The position numbers and the translations under genes were made by a program. Positions 39,401 through 47,867 of a stretch of 53,934 nt of DNA are shown here, piece by piece. The number at the start of each line of letters is the position of its first letter. The stretch's first letter is position 1. Location of the stretch: positions 1 through 53,934 of the forward strand of contig JAISFR010000039.1 in the NCBI GenBank assembly GCA_031263565.1, written 5' to 3'. This stretch comes from Candidatus Adiutrix sp. (GTDB lineage Bacteria; Desulfobacterota; Desulfarculia; Adiutricales; Adiutricaceae). The notes beneath the pieces were generated by a model. It saw nothing but the letters and a program-made list of their open reading frames with translations, was not told the origin of the DNA and searched no databases.

Positions 39401-41790
39401 AAAACGTGATCCACAGTCAGATCCAGAGGCGGGGTCTTGAAACGGATGCGGTTGGCCCCGAAAGAAGCCCAGCCGGAATCGAGCTGGTCCAGTTCCCCGA
39501 CCCGGGCCACCCGGTTATGGGGCGTCTTGTCCAGGGTGGCTTCTCCGGGGGCTTTGGGACCGTAAATATCCAGCAGAAAGCGACGCTCGGCCGGGGCCCC
39601 GTCCCAGGAACCTTCGCGGGCTTTGATGGTCACCACGGTGGAGCCGTCGCTCTGGCTGACCGCGCTGATGTTGGTCAGGCTGAAATTTTTGGAAAGATAG
39701 GCCAGAGTCTCCCCGTCATCCTCATACCAGGTGAATTCGGAAGCTTCCCCGCCAATGAAAATTTTAAGGGCGGCCGCCTTCTCCGGGCCGGCGTCCTTGA
39801 GGCGGACCTCCTCAATGCCCGGGATAATGGCCCCCCCCAGGGCCAGGATGGGCGGGGTCAATTGACCTGAATCCTTCAGATCCAACTGCACCAGGCCACC
39901 CTCTTTCCGGTCGATGACCTCGCCGCTGCGCCAGTTATACCAGCGGCCCGGCGGCACGTAGACCTCGGCCCGTTCGGCGGAGCCGTCGAAATTGAGGCCC
40001 AGAAGCAGTTTTCCGCCCAGCATCATTTCGCCAGTCTGATTCCGGGCGTTCAGATCATCCTGGAAATAATAGACCAGGGGCGCCAGGAGCGGATCGCCCT
40101 GCTCGCTGGCTTTCCAGGCCAGGGAGTACAGATAGGGCCTCAGAGACTCTCTTACGGCCAGGTTGTAACGGGCCGCGGGCCGATAGAGCAGCGCCTCGGG
40201 CAAGATCAGGGGGTAATCGGTCAAGGCGTTTCTGGCCAGCCAGGCATCATAGACCTGACCGTATTCGTCGACGTCCCGGGCCGCCAGATTGCCGCTCAGA
40301 TCGGAACTGTAGTAATCGATGCCCGACAGGGCCAGGTTGGCCCGGGCCGCCAGCTGGACCCGGCCGCCGAACAGAAAGCCTTCGCCGTTGTAGAGAAAAC
40401 CCGACCGGCGGGCCAGGCCGGGCAGGCCCGAACGGGTCAGCAGCATCAGGCGAAGCCGGCTTCGAAGGCGCTGGTTACGGACCGAGGCGTTCAGGCCTTC
40501 CAGCCATTTCAGAGGGTAACTGTTGGCCCAGGCATAGTGGGAATGGGCGCGGCCGCCGGGGCCGCCGTCATACCAGGCCGCGGGGCTGACCCCGTCGAGA
40601 TCGCCATCGGTCAGGCGGAAAGAGCTCAGACCGGCGCCGACTCTCTCGGCCCGCAAGAGGCTGTGCCAGAAACTGGCGGCCGCAGGATTGGTAAAATCAA
40701 CCAGGCCGCCGGGCCGGTCATCGGCGCTGAGCACCACCAAAGGGCCGCCGGGGCCCTGCTGCCGGACCAGAAAGGAACGGCTGGCCATTTCCGGATAAAA
40801 ACCGGAATCCAGGGGCACGGAGGCCGACTCGTCGGTCATCAGGCGAAGATTGAAGAATTTGGCGAGATCCAGCCGGAGACCGAAATCCTCGCCGGCTTCG
40901 ACCAGAAGCCCGGCCAGCCCGGGCACGTTGTTTTTAAGGTTGTTCAGCTTCTCCCGCCAGTCGGTTTCGCCGTGTCCCCGCACCGCCGAGGCCCAGACGC
41001 CCAGAGCCTTGAGCGGCGGCAGGCTCGGGCGGCCCAGGAGCAGCATCAGGCGCTGCCTGAGGGCCGTCAGGTCCTCCCCGCTGATGACCAGAAAACGGAA
41101 ACTCAGGTCCGGCCCCAGGGGACCGGCCGGACCGACCGTCCAGGGCAGACCTTTGAGGCTCCACTGCAGCGGCAGGGTTTCGTCAACCATCAGGGCCGCA
41201 CAGTGGCGCCCCAGGCCCAGGCCGTAAAGCACCGGCGCCTGGACCTGGTCGGGCCGCCCGCCGAAAGTGCCGACCCGTCCGTTCCCGAAAGGGTTGGCCG
41301 GGCGGTTGTTCTCGCCCAGAAGGCTCAAGCTGGAGCCGTTGCGCAGATAATCGGCCCCCAGGCCGTAGAGATGGGTGAAATCGCCGGAAAAAGCCAGACC
41401 GCTCAACTGCCCGTCCGGGGCATAGGGGCTGATCTGCCACAGGCGGGCGCCGTCAGATCTGCTGATGGTGAGGGACGGGGGATTCCGCCCCAGCCTGACC
41501 GCCAGGGCCGCACTGGACCAGGAATCCCCGCCGCCCGAGGGGGCGCTCAAGCTGAGCTCGGGGCTGAGCATCATCGACAGCTCAAAGGGCCGCCCCTCTT
41601 CCACCGGATTGACTGAAAGCTCAAAAAGCCAGATTTCATCGCTGACCAGCCCCATCGACAGGGTCCAGGGGCCCAGGCGGGTCACGGTCCGGCCGTTCTG
41701 GGCCGAAGCCGGGGAGACGGAAAGGAGCAGAACGAGCAGAAAGGCCGCCAAAGCGGGCCGAGCGGTCAGTTCAAGGCCTGGGTTTCTCAT
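39388..41790 (-). CDS. Secreted GH31-like glycosidase-fold protein, catalytic residues doubtful
   Basis: 800 residues with a signal peptide (hydrophobic AAFLLVLLLSVSPASA, cleavage after residue 31). Family landmarks: VDFTNPAAASFWHSLL, FRLTDGDLDG (possible nucleophile Asp), TRSGLPGLARRSGFLY, ALSGIDYYSSDLSG, PYLYSLAWKASEQGDPLLAPLVYYF, and a C-terminal DUF5110-type beta domain (FTWYEDDGETLAYLSKNFSLTNISAV). The usual acid/base region (W.GD before the LSG strand) reads FGG here and is shorter, so activity on alpha-glucosides or xylosides is uncertain. Exported to the periplasm or beyond. Ends overlapping dusB; upstream waaA is 35 bases away. Confidence 0.78.
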   Translation of the reverse strand: MRNPGLELTARPALAAFLLVLLLSVSPASAQNGRTVTRLGPWTLSMGLVSDEIWLFELSVNPVEEGRPFELSMMLSPELSLSAPSGGGDSWSSAALAVRLGRNPPSLTISRSDGARLWQISPYAPDGQLSGLAFSGDFTHLYGLGADYLRNGSSLSLLGENNRPANPFGNGRVGTFGGRPDQVQAPVLYGLGLGRHCAALMVDETLPLQWSLKGLPWTVGPAGPLGPDLSFRFLVISGEDLTALRQRLMLLLGRPSLPPLKALGVWASAVRGHGETDWREKLNNLKNNVPGLAGLLVEAGEDFGLRLDLAKFFNLRLMTDESASVPLDSGFYPEMASRSFLVRQQGPGGPLVVLSADDRPGGLVDFTNPAAASFWHSLLRAERVGAGLSSFRLTDGDLDGVSPAAWYDGGPGGRAHSHYAWANSYPLKWLEGLNASVRNQRLRSRLRLMLLTRSGLPGLARRSGFLYNGEGFLFGGRVQLAARANLALSGIDYYSSDLSGNLAARDVDEYGQVYDAWLARNALTDYPLILPEALLYRPAARYNLAVRESLRPYLYSLAWKASEQGDPLLAPLVYYFQDDLNARNQTGEMMLGGKLLLGLNFDGSAERAEVYVPPGRWYNWRSGEVIDRKEGGLVQLDLKDSGQLTPPILALGGAIIPGIEEVRLKDAGPEKAAALKIFIGGEASEFTWYEDDGETLAYLSKNFSLTNISAVSQSDGSTVVTIKAREGSWDGAPAERRFLLDIYGPKAPGEATLDKTPHNRVARVGELDQLDSGWASFGANRIRFKTPPLDLTVDHVLWFK

Positions 41791-41825
41791 CTATCGCCCT
41801 CGTATGCCGTCAAGGTTATGAAGCA

Positions 41826-43121
41826 CTAGCTGCCGATGATATCAAAGACCGCTTCGGCCAGCGCCGGGGCGGCGGCCGGACGGCGGGCCAGACAGTCGCC
41901 GGCTTTTTGGGCCATAAGGCGGGCCGTCGCGGGCTCGGCCAGCAGGCCGGCCAAATCCTCGGCCAAAGTTTCCCTGGAAGTGGCCCGGGCGCCGCCGGCG
42001 GCCAGAAGCTCCGCGGCCTCCAGACGGAAACTGGGCCGGTAGGGACCAAAAAGGATCGGCGCGCCCACGGCGGCCGGCTCCAGGGGGTTGTGGCCCAGGA
42101 GTTCCGGCAGCAAAGTCCCCCCCACCAGCGCCAGGTCGGCCTGGGCATAGACGGCCGGCAATTGCCCCATGGAATCCAGAATCAAAATCGATCCGTTTTT
42201 AGCCAGGGGTTCCTCAGCCTCGCCGGTCAGCACCGGTTCCAGGCCCCGCGCCCTGACCTGGGCCCGGATTTCGCCGATTCTGGTCAGGTGACGGGGCGCC
42301 AGCAGGAGGCGGAGATCCGGAAATCTGTCCGCCAGCGCCGAAAAGGCCGAAAGCAGCCAGGCCTCTTCCCCGGGATGGGTGGAACCGGCCACGATCAGGG
42401 GCGAGCGGGGGCCGCCGCCCCAGATTTTCCGGGCCCATTCCAGTTTCAGGGCCGCGAATCGGGGGCTCCGGGCCTCGGTCAAAAGGGGGTCGAATTTGGG
42501 GTTGCCCAATACTTTCAAACGTTCCGGCGGCGCGCCCAGGGCGGCGAAAAGCTCCTTTTCCAGATCTCCGGCCGGGGCGATCAAGGCAAAGGAAGATAAA
42601 ATTTCGGCCATAAAGCCGCCCGCCAGGCGGTAACGTCTGAAAGAACGTTCGCTCAGGCGGCCGGCGGCCAGGATCAGGGCCACCTGATTCCGGCGGGCGG
42701 CCTGAACGAGGCCCGGCCACAGTTCGGTCTCCAAAATGATGAGGGCGTCAGGGTTCAGGCGGGCCAGGGCCCGACCGGGGGCACCCCAGAAATCCAGGGG
42801 CGGGGCCATGATCCGCACCCGGGGATCGGCCCGGAACATTTCCTCGGCCTGGGCCAGGCCCGCCGGGGTGCCCACGCTGAGATATATTTCGCTCCAAGGC
42901 CTGAGCGCCAGAACCGCCCTGATGATGGCCGCCGCCGAACGGGCTTCGCCCACCGAGGCGCCGTGAAACCAGAGCCGGGGCCGGTCCCAGGCCCGGGGCG
43001 GACTGAAGGACAGCCCCAGGCGGTCCCGCCAGCGGCCGCCGAAGCGGCCTTTGAGCGAAGCGGCCAGAACCGCCGGCGGGCCGATAATATTGGCCGCTAT
43101 GTTGTACAAGTGCCTGATCAC
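41826..43121 (-). CDS. waaA: 3-deoxy-D-manno-octulosonic acid transferase
   Basis: 431 residues. Adds Kdo to lipid A at the inner membrane. One N-terminal hydrophobic helix (LYNIAANIIGPPAVLAASL), the catalytic Glu59 in WFHGASVGEA, ETELWPGLVQAARR, VLGNPKFD, VAGSTHPGEEAWLLSAF and ALVGGTLLPELLGHNPLEPAAVG, the GT30 sequence. This shows the cell makes a Kdo-containing lipopolysaccharide. Number of Kdo residues added cannot be told. It follows a periplasmic TPR protein gene by 11 bases, so the two are probably co-transcribed. Confidence 0.95.
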   Translation of the reverse strand: MIRHLYNIAANIIGPPAVLAASLKGRFGGRWRDRLGLSFSPPRAWDRPRLWFHGASVGEARSAAAIIRAVLALRPWSEIYLSVGTPAGLAQAEEMFRADPRVRIMAPPLDFWGAPGRALARLNPDALIILETELWPGLVQAARRNQVALILAAGRLSERSFRRYRLAGGFMAEILSSFALIAPAGDLEKELFAALGAPPERLKVLGNPKFDPLLTEARSPRFAALKLEWARKIWGGGPRSPLIVAGSTHPGEEAWLLSAFSALADRFPDLRLLLAPRHLTRIGEIRAQVRARGLEPVLTGEAEEPLAKNGSILILDSMGQLPAVYAQADLALVGGTLLPELLGHNPLEPAAVGAPILFGPYRPSFRLEAAELLAAGGARATSRETLAEDLAGLLAEPATARLMAQKAGDCLARRPAAAPALAEAVFDIIGS

Positions 43122-43132
43122 GGTTGAACGGC

Positions 43133-44047
43133 TTATGGGTTTAATTTTCCGGCATCTTTGGCCTCGGGCAGACGGCCGGCCAGGCCCAGGGCCTCGGTCA
43201 GGCGGCTCAGGGCCTCCCGGTGTTTGGGGCTGCCGACGCTGAGAAAAGCGGCCCGATAATAACGCCAGGCATCCTCGGGCCGGCGCTGACGCTCGCTGTA
43301 AAGCCCTAAATTAAAAAGGGCCGGCGCGTATTTGGGGTTGAGTTCCAGAAGCTCCAGCCACAAGTCCCGGGCGCCGTCCCAGTCACCGGCCATGGCCAGC
43401 CGTCGGGCCTGACGGTCCAGGGCGTGCCCGCCGTTTTCCAGTTCCCTGGCCGGGGCGAAGCGCCCCAGATCGAGGGTCAGTTGATGAACCAGTTCGTCGG
43501 CCAGACGCGTTTTAAAGGCCCGGCGGCCCTGCTTTTCCGATCCCAGAGGCGCGGTGAGCCCTTTTTCCGCCAGATAGCCGCCCCGGGTCCGATCGATGTC
43601 CAGGGCTATCCGGCCGCTTTTCAAGAGTTCGCCGCCGGGAGCCAGGAGCCGCCAGTCAAAGACCAGGGCGCCGGTGAAGCGTTCCAGATCATAGGACTGA
43701 AGATCGACGGTCCCGGCCCGCTCTTCCGTCAGCCACAGGCGGCCCGTGAAAGGGTCGGGCCGGTAGACGGGATAGGGCCGACCCTCTTTGACCTCCAGGG
43801 GCACGGCCTCCCTTTCGCCGTGCGCCCGGCTGACCAGGCTGATCTGTCCGCTCAGGAGACCGCCGCCCGCCCCGCCCCCGGTCCGCCGGGCCAGGAGCCG
43901 GCTCAACTGCTCGGAGCCCGGGCCGGTCAGGCTCCCCAGCCCGATTCCGGGCGGCAGGCGGCAGTCGCCGTCAGCGGCCCGGGCCGGCCCGGCCAAAAGG
44001 AAAGAAGTCAGCAGCAGCAGGCAAGAGGGCCACAGGCGCTTAAGCAT
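43133..44047 (-). CDS. Exported TPR-containing protein
   Basis: 304 residues. Signal peptide (LWPSCLLLLTSFLLAGPARAA) then a beta-rich middle (residues about 60-150, with GRLWLTEERAGTVDLQSYDLERF) and two TPR units near the end (WDGARDLWLELLELNPKYAPALFNLGLYSERQRRPEDAWRYYRAAF). A single Cys soon after the leader is not in a lipobox, so it is probably periplasmic rather than a lipoprotein. ATG 44047 has GGGG upstream and overlaps the trmFO stop by eight bases. Function unrecognised; the waaA neighbour suggests an envelope role. Confidence 0.72.
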   Translation of the reverse strand: MLKRLWPSCLLLLTSFLLAGPARAADGDCRLPPGIGLGSLTGPGSEQLSRLLARRTGGGAGGGLLSGQISLVSRAHGEREAVPLEVKEGRPYPVYRPDPFTGRLWLTEERAGTVDLQSYDLERFTGALVFDWRLLAPGGELLKSGRIALDIDRTRGGYLAEKGLTAPLGSEKQGRRAFKTRLADELVHQLTLDLGRFAPARELENGGHALDRQARRLAMAGDWDGARDLWLELLELNPKYAPALFNLGLYSERQRRPEDAWRYYRAAFLSVGSPKHREALSRLTEALGLAGRLPEAKDAGKLNP

Positions 44048-45383
44048 GATGATATTCCCCTTCAATTTGATTGGCCTTCAGAAAAAAGCCGAAATCCATC
44101 CGGGCGGCGGCCAGCAGCCGCTCGGTCCGCCGGGCCTTGGGAGTATCGGGCGGCGGCGGACGGAAAAGACCGAAATTGACATTGGAAGGCCCGAAGTTCT
44201 TCCTGGCTTCGTCCGGACGCAGATGGCCCAACAGGGCGCCCAGGGCGGTGGAGTCCGGGGGCCGCAAGAGCGGCCGGGAGCCCAGCGTCCTGAGGGCGTT
44301 TTCAGCGGCCCAAAGGCCCTGGGCGGCCGATTCCACATAGCCTTCCACTCCGGAGAGCTGGCCGGCCACGAAAAACCGTTCCGCGCCCCGAATTCTTTGA
44401 TAGTCGTCCAGAACTCGGGGGGCGTCCAGATAGCTGTTGCGGTGGATGGCCCCGTAACGGGCGAATTCGGCCGACTCCAAACCGGGAATGAGGCGAAAAA
44501 CCCGATCCTGGGCCGGCCGGGTCAGCCGGGTTTGAAAACCGACCATATTCCACAAAGTGCCGGCCTGGTTCTCCCGGCGGAGCTGCACCACGGCATAAGG
44601 CCGTCGGCCGTCGGCCGGGTTTTCCAGGCCCACCGGCTTCATGGGGCCGAAAGTCAAGGTCCGGGGTCCCCGGCGGGCCATAACCTCGATGGGCAGACAG
44701 CCCTCGAAAAAGTTCCGGTCTTCGAAATCCCGGGCCGGCGCCTGGTCGGCCTCCAGAAGGGCCTGGAGAAAGAGATCGAAGTCGGCCTTGTTCAGCGGGC
44801 AGTTGAGGTAGTCCCCCTCCCCTTTTCCGTAACGGTTGGCCTGATAAATCCCGGACAGATCCAGGGAATCACGGCTGACGATGGGGGCCAGGGCATCGTA
44901 AAAATGGAGTTGCGGGGCTCCGGCCAGCCCGGCCAGCAAATCGGTCAGGGCTTCGGAAGCCAGCGGCCCCCCGGCCACCAGCACCGGGGCCGGGCCTTCC
45001 GGCCAGGCGGTCAGCTCCTCCCGGCGCAGTTCTATGAGCGGGTGGGCTTCGATCAGCCGGGTGACTTCCCGGCTGAAGAGTTCGCGATCCACGGCCAGGG
45101 CCCCGCCGGCCGGCACCCGGGTCTGCTCGGCCACCCGCATGATCAGGGAAGACAGGCGGCGCATTTCTTCCTTCAAAAGCCCCACGGCGTTTTCGGGCCG
45201 ATCGGCCCGAAAGGAATTGGAACAGACCAGTTCGGCCAGCCCGGGCCGCCTGTGGGCCGGGGAAAAACGGCCGGGCTTCATTTCCCAGAGGCGAACCCGG
45301 CGCCCGGCCTGAGCCGCCCGCCAGGCGGCCTCGCAGCCGGCCAGGCCGCCGCCGACCACCTCCAGTTCAGGGCCCGGGCTCAC
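44040..45383 (-). CDS. trmFO: Methylenetetrahydrofolate--tRNA-(uracil-5-)-methyltransferase TrmFO
   Basis: 447 residues. Makes ribothymidine at tRNA position 54 using methylene-THF and FAD. Seen: VVGGGLAGCEAAWRAA (FAD Rossmann), LVCSNSFRADRPENAVGLLKEEMRRLSSLIM, PAGGALAVDRELFS, YLNCPLNKADF, FEGCLPIEVMARRGPRTLTFGPMKPVGL with the catalytic Cys pair, and GYVESAAQGLWAA near the end. The start is a GTG at 45383 overlapping the upstream stop (GTGA), with AGGGGAG before it; longer readings have no TrmFO-like sequence. Typical of Gram-positives, deltaproteobacteria and others lacking TrmA. Confidence 0.94.
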   Translation of the reverse strand: MSPGPELEVVGGGLAGCEAAWRAAQAGRRVRLWEMKPGRFSPAHRRPGLAELVCSNSFRADRPENAVGLLKEEMRRLSSLIMRVAEQTRVPAGGALAVDRELFSREVTRLIEAHPLIELRREELTAWPEGPAPVLVAGGPLASEALTDLLAGLAGAPQLHFYDALAPIVSRDSLDLSGIYQANRYGKGEGDYLNCPLNKADFDLFLQALLEADQAPARDFEDRNFFEGCLPIEVMARRGPRTLTFGPMKPVGLENPADGRRPYAVVQLRRENQAGTLWNMVGFQTRLTRPAQDRVFRLIPGLESAEFARYGAIHRNSYLDAPRVLDDYQRIRGAERFFVAGQLSGVEGYVESAAQGLWAAENALRTLGSRPLLRPPDSTALGALLGHLRPDEARKNFGPSNVNFGLFRPPPPDTPKARRTERLLAAARMDFGFFLKANQIEGEYHHA

Positions 45384-46510
45384 TCGACTCCCCTGGCCTC
45401 CGGCAGCCAGGTCAAGCGGTAATCCCGGCGGCCCAGGCCGATGGATTCCGCGTATTCCAGTTGCCGGCGCCAATGGCAATCCGGGTAAAGCGCGGTCCAC
45501 TTGTCGGCGCCGGGAGCCAGGGCGCTCGCCGGGAGGGCCGTGCCCGGCAGCCCCGGCGCCTGATTGACCAGATCGGCCGAGGCCTGATCCAGAGCCACCG
45601 GATCGCGGCCGGCCAAAACGCCGATATCGGCCACAATGGGCGCGTCGGAATGGTTGACGCAGTCGCACAGGGGGCTCAAAGCGTTGATGAAGTTGAGGTA
45701 CATCACCCGGCCGCCCTTGTTTTTGACGGCCGCGCCGGCGTATTCGATCATCTTGGGCATGAAGCGGCCGGTGTCGCTGTCCCAGGGAATGGCGATGGCT
45801 TCTTCCGGGCAGACCGGAATGCAACTGGCGCAGCCCACGCACCGGTCGGGCCTGATGTGGGCTTTCCTGCCCTTCATCTCAATGGCCGAATGGGCGCACT
45901 GGGTCAGGCAGCGGCGGCAGCCGAGGCAGTTCTTGGCTTTGACTTTGGGGGCCAGGTCGGCATGCTGGGCCAGCTTGCCGCGCCGGGAGGCCGCCCCCAT
46001 GCCCAGGTTCTTCAGGGCGCCGCCAAAACCGGTCAACTCGTGGCCCTTGACGTGGCTGATGATCAGGGCGCCGTCGGCCGCGACGAAATCCGCCCCGATC
46101 CAGGCGGTCGCGACCCCCCCGCGATCGACTTCAATGCCGACTTCCCCGCCGCCTTTCAAACCGTCGCCGATGATCAGCGGGGCGCCGGTCACCTCATAAC
46201 CGAAGCCGTGCCTGAGGGCGGTTTCCAGATGATCCACCGCATTGGACCGGCCGCCGACATAGAGAGTGTTGGCGTCGGTCAGAAAGGGCTTGGCCGACAG
46301 ACTTTTCAATTCCTCGACCAGAGATCTCAGCAGGTGAGGACGAATGAAGCTGTGGTTGCCCCTTTCGCCGAAATGGACTTTTATGGCCCAAAGGGAACGC
46401 GGCTGAACCATCTTTTCCGGCTCCAGGCATTTCATCAGGCGCACCAGCTTCTGAGAAAAACTCTCCCGAAAGTGGGTCCGGAGACTTATGGCGTAAACAT
46501 CTGAAGGCAT
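45380..46510 (-). CDS. DUF362-type protein with two [4Fe-4S] clusters
   Basis: 376 residues. N-terminal DUF362 domain (VHFGERGNHSFIRPHLLRSLVEEL, then LIIGDGLKGGGEVGIEVDRGG and ISHVKGHELTGFGGALKNLGMG) encloses, near residues 190-232, two ferredoxin motifs, CLGCRRCLTQCAHSAIE and CVGCASCIPVCPEEAIA. Common in anaerobes and of unknown reaction, probably an electron carrier. ATG 46510 is chosen for AAGGAGA upstream. Its stop overlaps trmFO, so the pair is translationally coupled, though no functional link is known. Confidence 0.88.
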   Translation of the reverse strand: MPSDVYAISLRTHFRESFSQKLVRLMKCLEPEKMVQPRSLWAIKVHFGERGNHSFIRPHLLRSLVEELKSLSAKPFLTDANTLYVGGRSNAVDHLETALRHGFGYEVTGAPLIIGDGLKGGGEVGIEVDRGGVATAWIGADFVAADGALIISHVKGHELTGFGGALKNLGMGAASRRGKLAQHADLAPKVKAKNCLGCRRCLTQCAHSAIEMKGRKAHIRPDRCVGCASCIPVCPEEAIAIPWDSDTGRFMPKMIEYAGAAVKNKGGRVMYLNFINALSPLCDCVNHSDAPIVADIGVLAGRDPVALDQASADLVNQAPGLPGTALPASALAPGADKWTALYPDCHWRRQLEYAESIGLGRRDYRLTWLPEARGVE

Positions 46511-46615
46511 GACAATCTCCTTGGCGGTCGACATAAGCCTGGCCAGCCCTCCCCAAAATCAGACTGCCAGATAATCCGGGACGCGGAGCCCGAAAGGCTA
46601 AGCATAAAAAATTCC

Positions 46616-46645
46616 TTGACAAAACGGGGCGTTTTATCAAATAAT
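46616..46645 (+). promoter_or_regulatory. Promoter upstream of the HU/IHF gene, with palindrome in spacer
   Basis: TTGACA at 46616-46621 and AATAAT at 46640-46645, spacing 18. Overlapping the spacer is the palindrome AAAACG(GGG)CGTTTT (46621-46635), a possible operator. It is about 295 bases before the HU/IHF start, so the leader is long; the 46646-46940 stretch holds a tandem repeat and no gene. Confidence 0.5.
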
Positions 46646-46663
46646 CCTTATTAAAAGGCTTCA

Positions 46664-46691
46664 CCGTTCGGGCTCCCCCGTTCGGGCTCCC
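46664..46691 (+). repeat. 14-bp tandem duplication
   Basis: CCGTTCGGGCTCCC occurs twice in tandem (46664-46677 and 46678-46691), with the first six bases of a third unit overlapping the end. Located in the HU/IHF leader. Possibly slipped-strand duplication or a binding site. Confidence 0.6.
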
Positions 46692-46940
46692 CGTTCTGAA
46701 TGACCAGAACCAGGCCCGGGCTGAGTCCCGAGCTTTGGCGTAAGATTTGATTTTAATGTTTTTATCCGAGACAGTAAAGCCCAAAAATGCGTCTGGCCGA
46801 CCGACGGGGCGGTGAAGCGCATTATTCCAGGCGACTTGGCTACCGAACTGAAGCGCGCTTAAGAAAGCAACGGGATTTATTGTTTCCCGACATCCGCCCG
46901 GCGCCCCCGGCGGCCCAGGTTCCCTCTGGAGAAAACGGAC

Positions 46941-47255
46941 ATGGCGGTCACCAAAGAGAAAATAATTTCGGAAGTTTTTGACTCGACGGATCTCTCCCGC
47001 AAAGACGCCCGGCAGGCCGTGGAAAAGCTGATGGAGATACTCAAAAGAACCCTGGCCGAGGAAAAAGATGTCCTGATCAGCGGCTTCGGCAAATTTGTGG
47101 TCAAACGCAAACGGGCCCGCCGGGGCCGCAACCCCCAAACCAAAGAGTCTTTGGAACTGAGGGCCCGCCGGGTGGTGGTCTTTAAAAATTCCGGCATTCT
47201 CAGAAAAAAGATCAACGGCGAAGAGGTCGAAGAAGGCGCCGCCGACGAATTTTGA
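46941..47255 (+). CDS. HU/IHF-family DNA-bending protein
   Basis: 104 residues. Helical N terminus (KEKIISEVFDSTDLSRKDARQAVEKLMEIL), GFGKF at 48-52, RGRNPQT at 61-67 for the DNA-binding arm, and RARRVVVFKNSGILRKKI. The arm and the ITARRVV-like tail make it closest to IHF alpha-type members. Binds and bends DNA for nucleoid structure, recombination and promoter control. CTGGAGAAAACGG precedes the ATG. The acidic C-terminal extension (EEVEEGAADEF) is unusual. Possibly its own regulator via the upstream palindrome, which is only a guess. Confidence 0.92.
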   Translation: MAVTKEKIISEVFDSTDLSRKDARQAVEKLMEILKRTLAEEKDVLISGFGKFVVKRKRARRGRNPQTKESLELRARRVVVFKNSGILRKKINGEEVEEGAADEF

Positions 47256-47375
47256 GCCCGGCCCCTTTGGCTGTAAGCCTCAGCGTCGCCGCGTAATTGC
47301 GGATTATCGCTCAGGGGGCGAGGGGGCGGCGACCAGGCCTCTTGAAGATGGAAAGCTGTGTTCGAAAATTGCCGC

Positions 47376-47405
47376 TTGACCGGTCCTGGACTTTTGTTGT
47401 ATAGT
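47376..47405 (+). promoter_or_regulatory. Promoter of the small CxxC protein
   Basis: TTGACC (47376-47381), 18 bases, TATAGT (47400-47405). Transcript would start near 47412, so an ATG there would be almost leaderless and the ATG at 47466 is the likelier start. Confidence 0.65.
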
Positions 47406-47465
47406 AATTAAATGTATTTACAGCGGATTCCGAACTGCGGAACCGCCCCTGTCAGGCAGAGGCAT

Positions 47466-47702
47466 ATGGCTCTTCAGAAACCTCAGATAACATCCTGCAT
47501 CGACGGTAAAGCCCACGCCTGGATGATCGTGGCCGAAGACAGTTCCGGCGAAGGCGGCCGGCTGGAACATCGCTGGTGTAAAAAGTGCGGTTCCCTGACC
47601 CAGGTCGGCTTCGGGGCCGACGGCCAGCCCATAGTGGCCGTTGACGAAGACGGCACCCCCCATCTGGCCACCCCCAAAATTTTGGATGCCCTTATCAAGT
47701 AG
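47466..47702 (+). CDS. Small protein with CxxC, 78 residues
   Basis: Not recognised. Seen: SCIDGKAHAWMIVAEDSSGEGGRLEHRWCKKCGSLTQVGF, with a Cys-x-x-Cys (WCKKCG) plus a Cys and His upstream that could bind zinc, followed by VDEDGTPHLATPKIL. The start at 47466 is supported by AGAGGCAT just before it and by the promoter at 47376-47405. The compact size and CxxC suggest a zinc-ribbon-like fold. Single-gene transcript upstream of typA; function unknown. Confidence 0.65.
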   Translation: MALQKPQITSCIDGKAHAWMIVAEDSSGEGGRLEHRWCKKCGSLTQVGFGADGQPIVAVDEDGTPHLATPKILDALIK

Positions 47703-47708
47703 GGCCCG

Positions 47709-47734
47709 GTCAGGGTTTAAATCGTGAATTGAAA
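47709..47734 (+). repeat. Imperfect 26-bp intergenic repeat, copy 2
   Basis: Partner of 17949-17974 (22 of 26 identical, shared core GGTTTAAATCGTG). Here it follows the small CxxC gene stop by seven bases. Confidence 0.4.
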
Positions 47735-47867
47735 TGCTGATTGCTTAAGGGATTGTCAAGAAACAAGCTCTAAGTTGCCACGGCGACGCCAGGAACGGGC
47801 GCCGCCGTTGTTGATTGATCGACATTTCCGCCGGGCGACCACCAATGAACAGGATTGCCATTTATTT

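Noticed and set aside
46194-47138. 314-codon minus-strand frame across the HU/IHF promoter
   Set aside because: Overlaps the HU/IHF gene and the DUF362 gene; no motif and conflicts with a clear promoter region.
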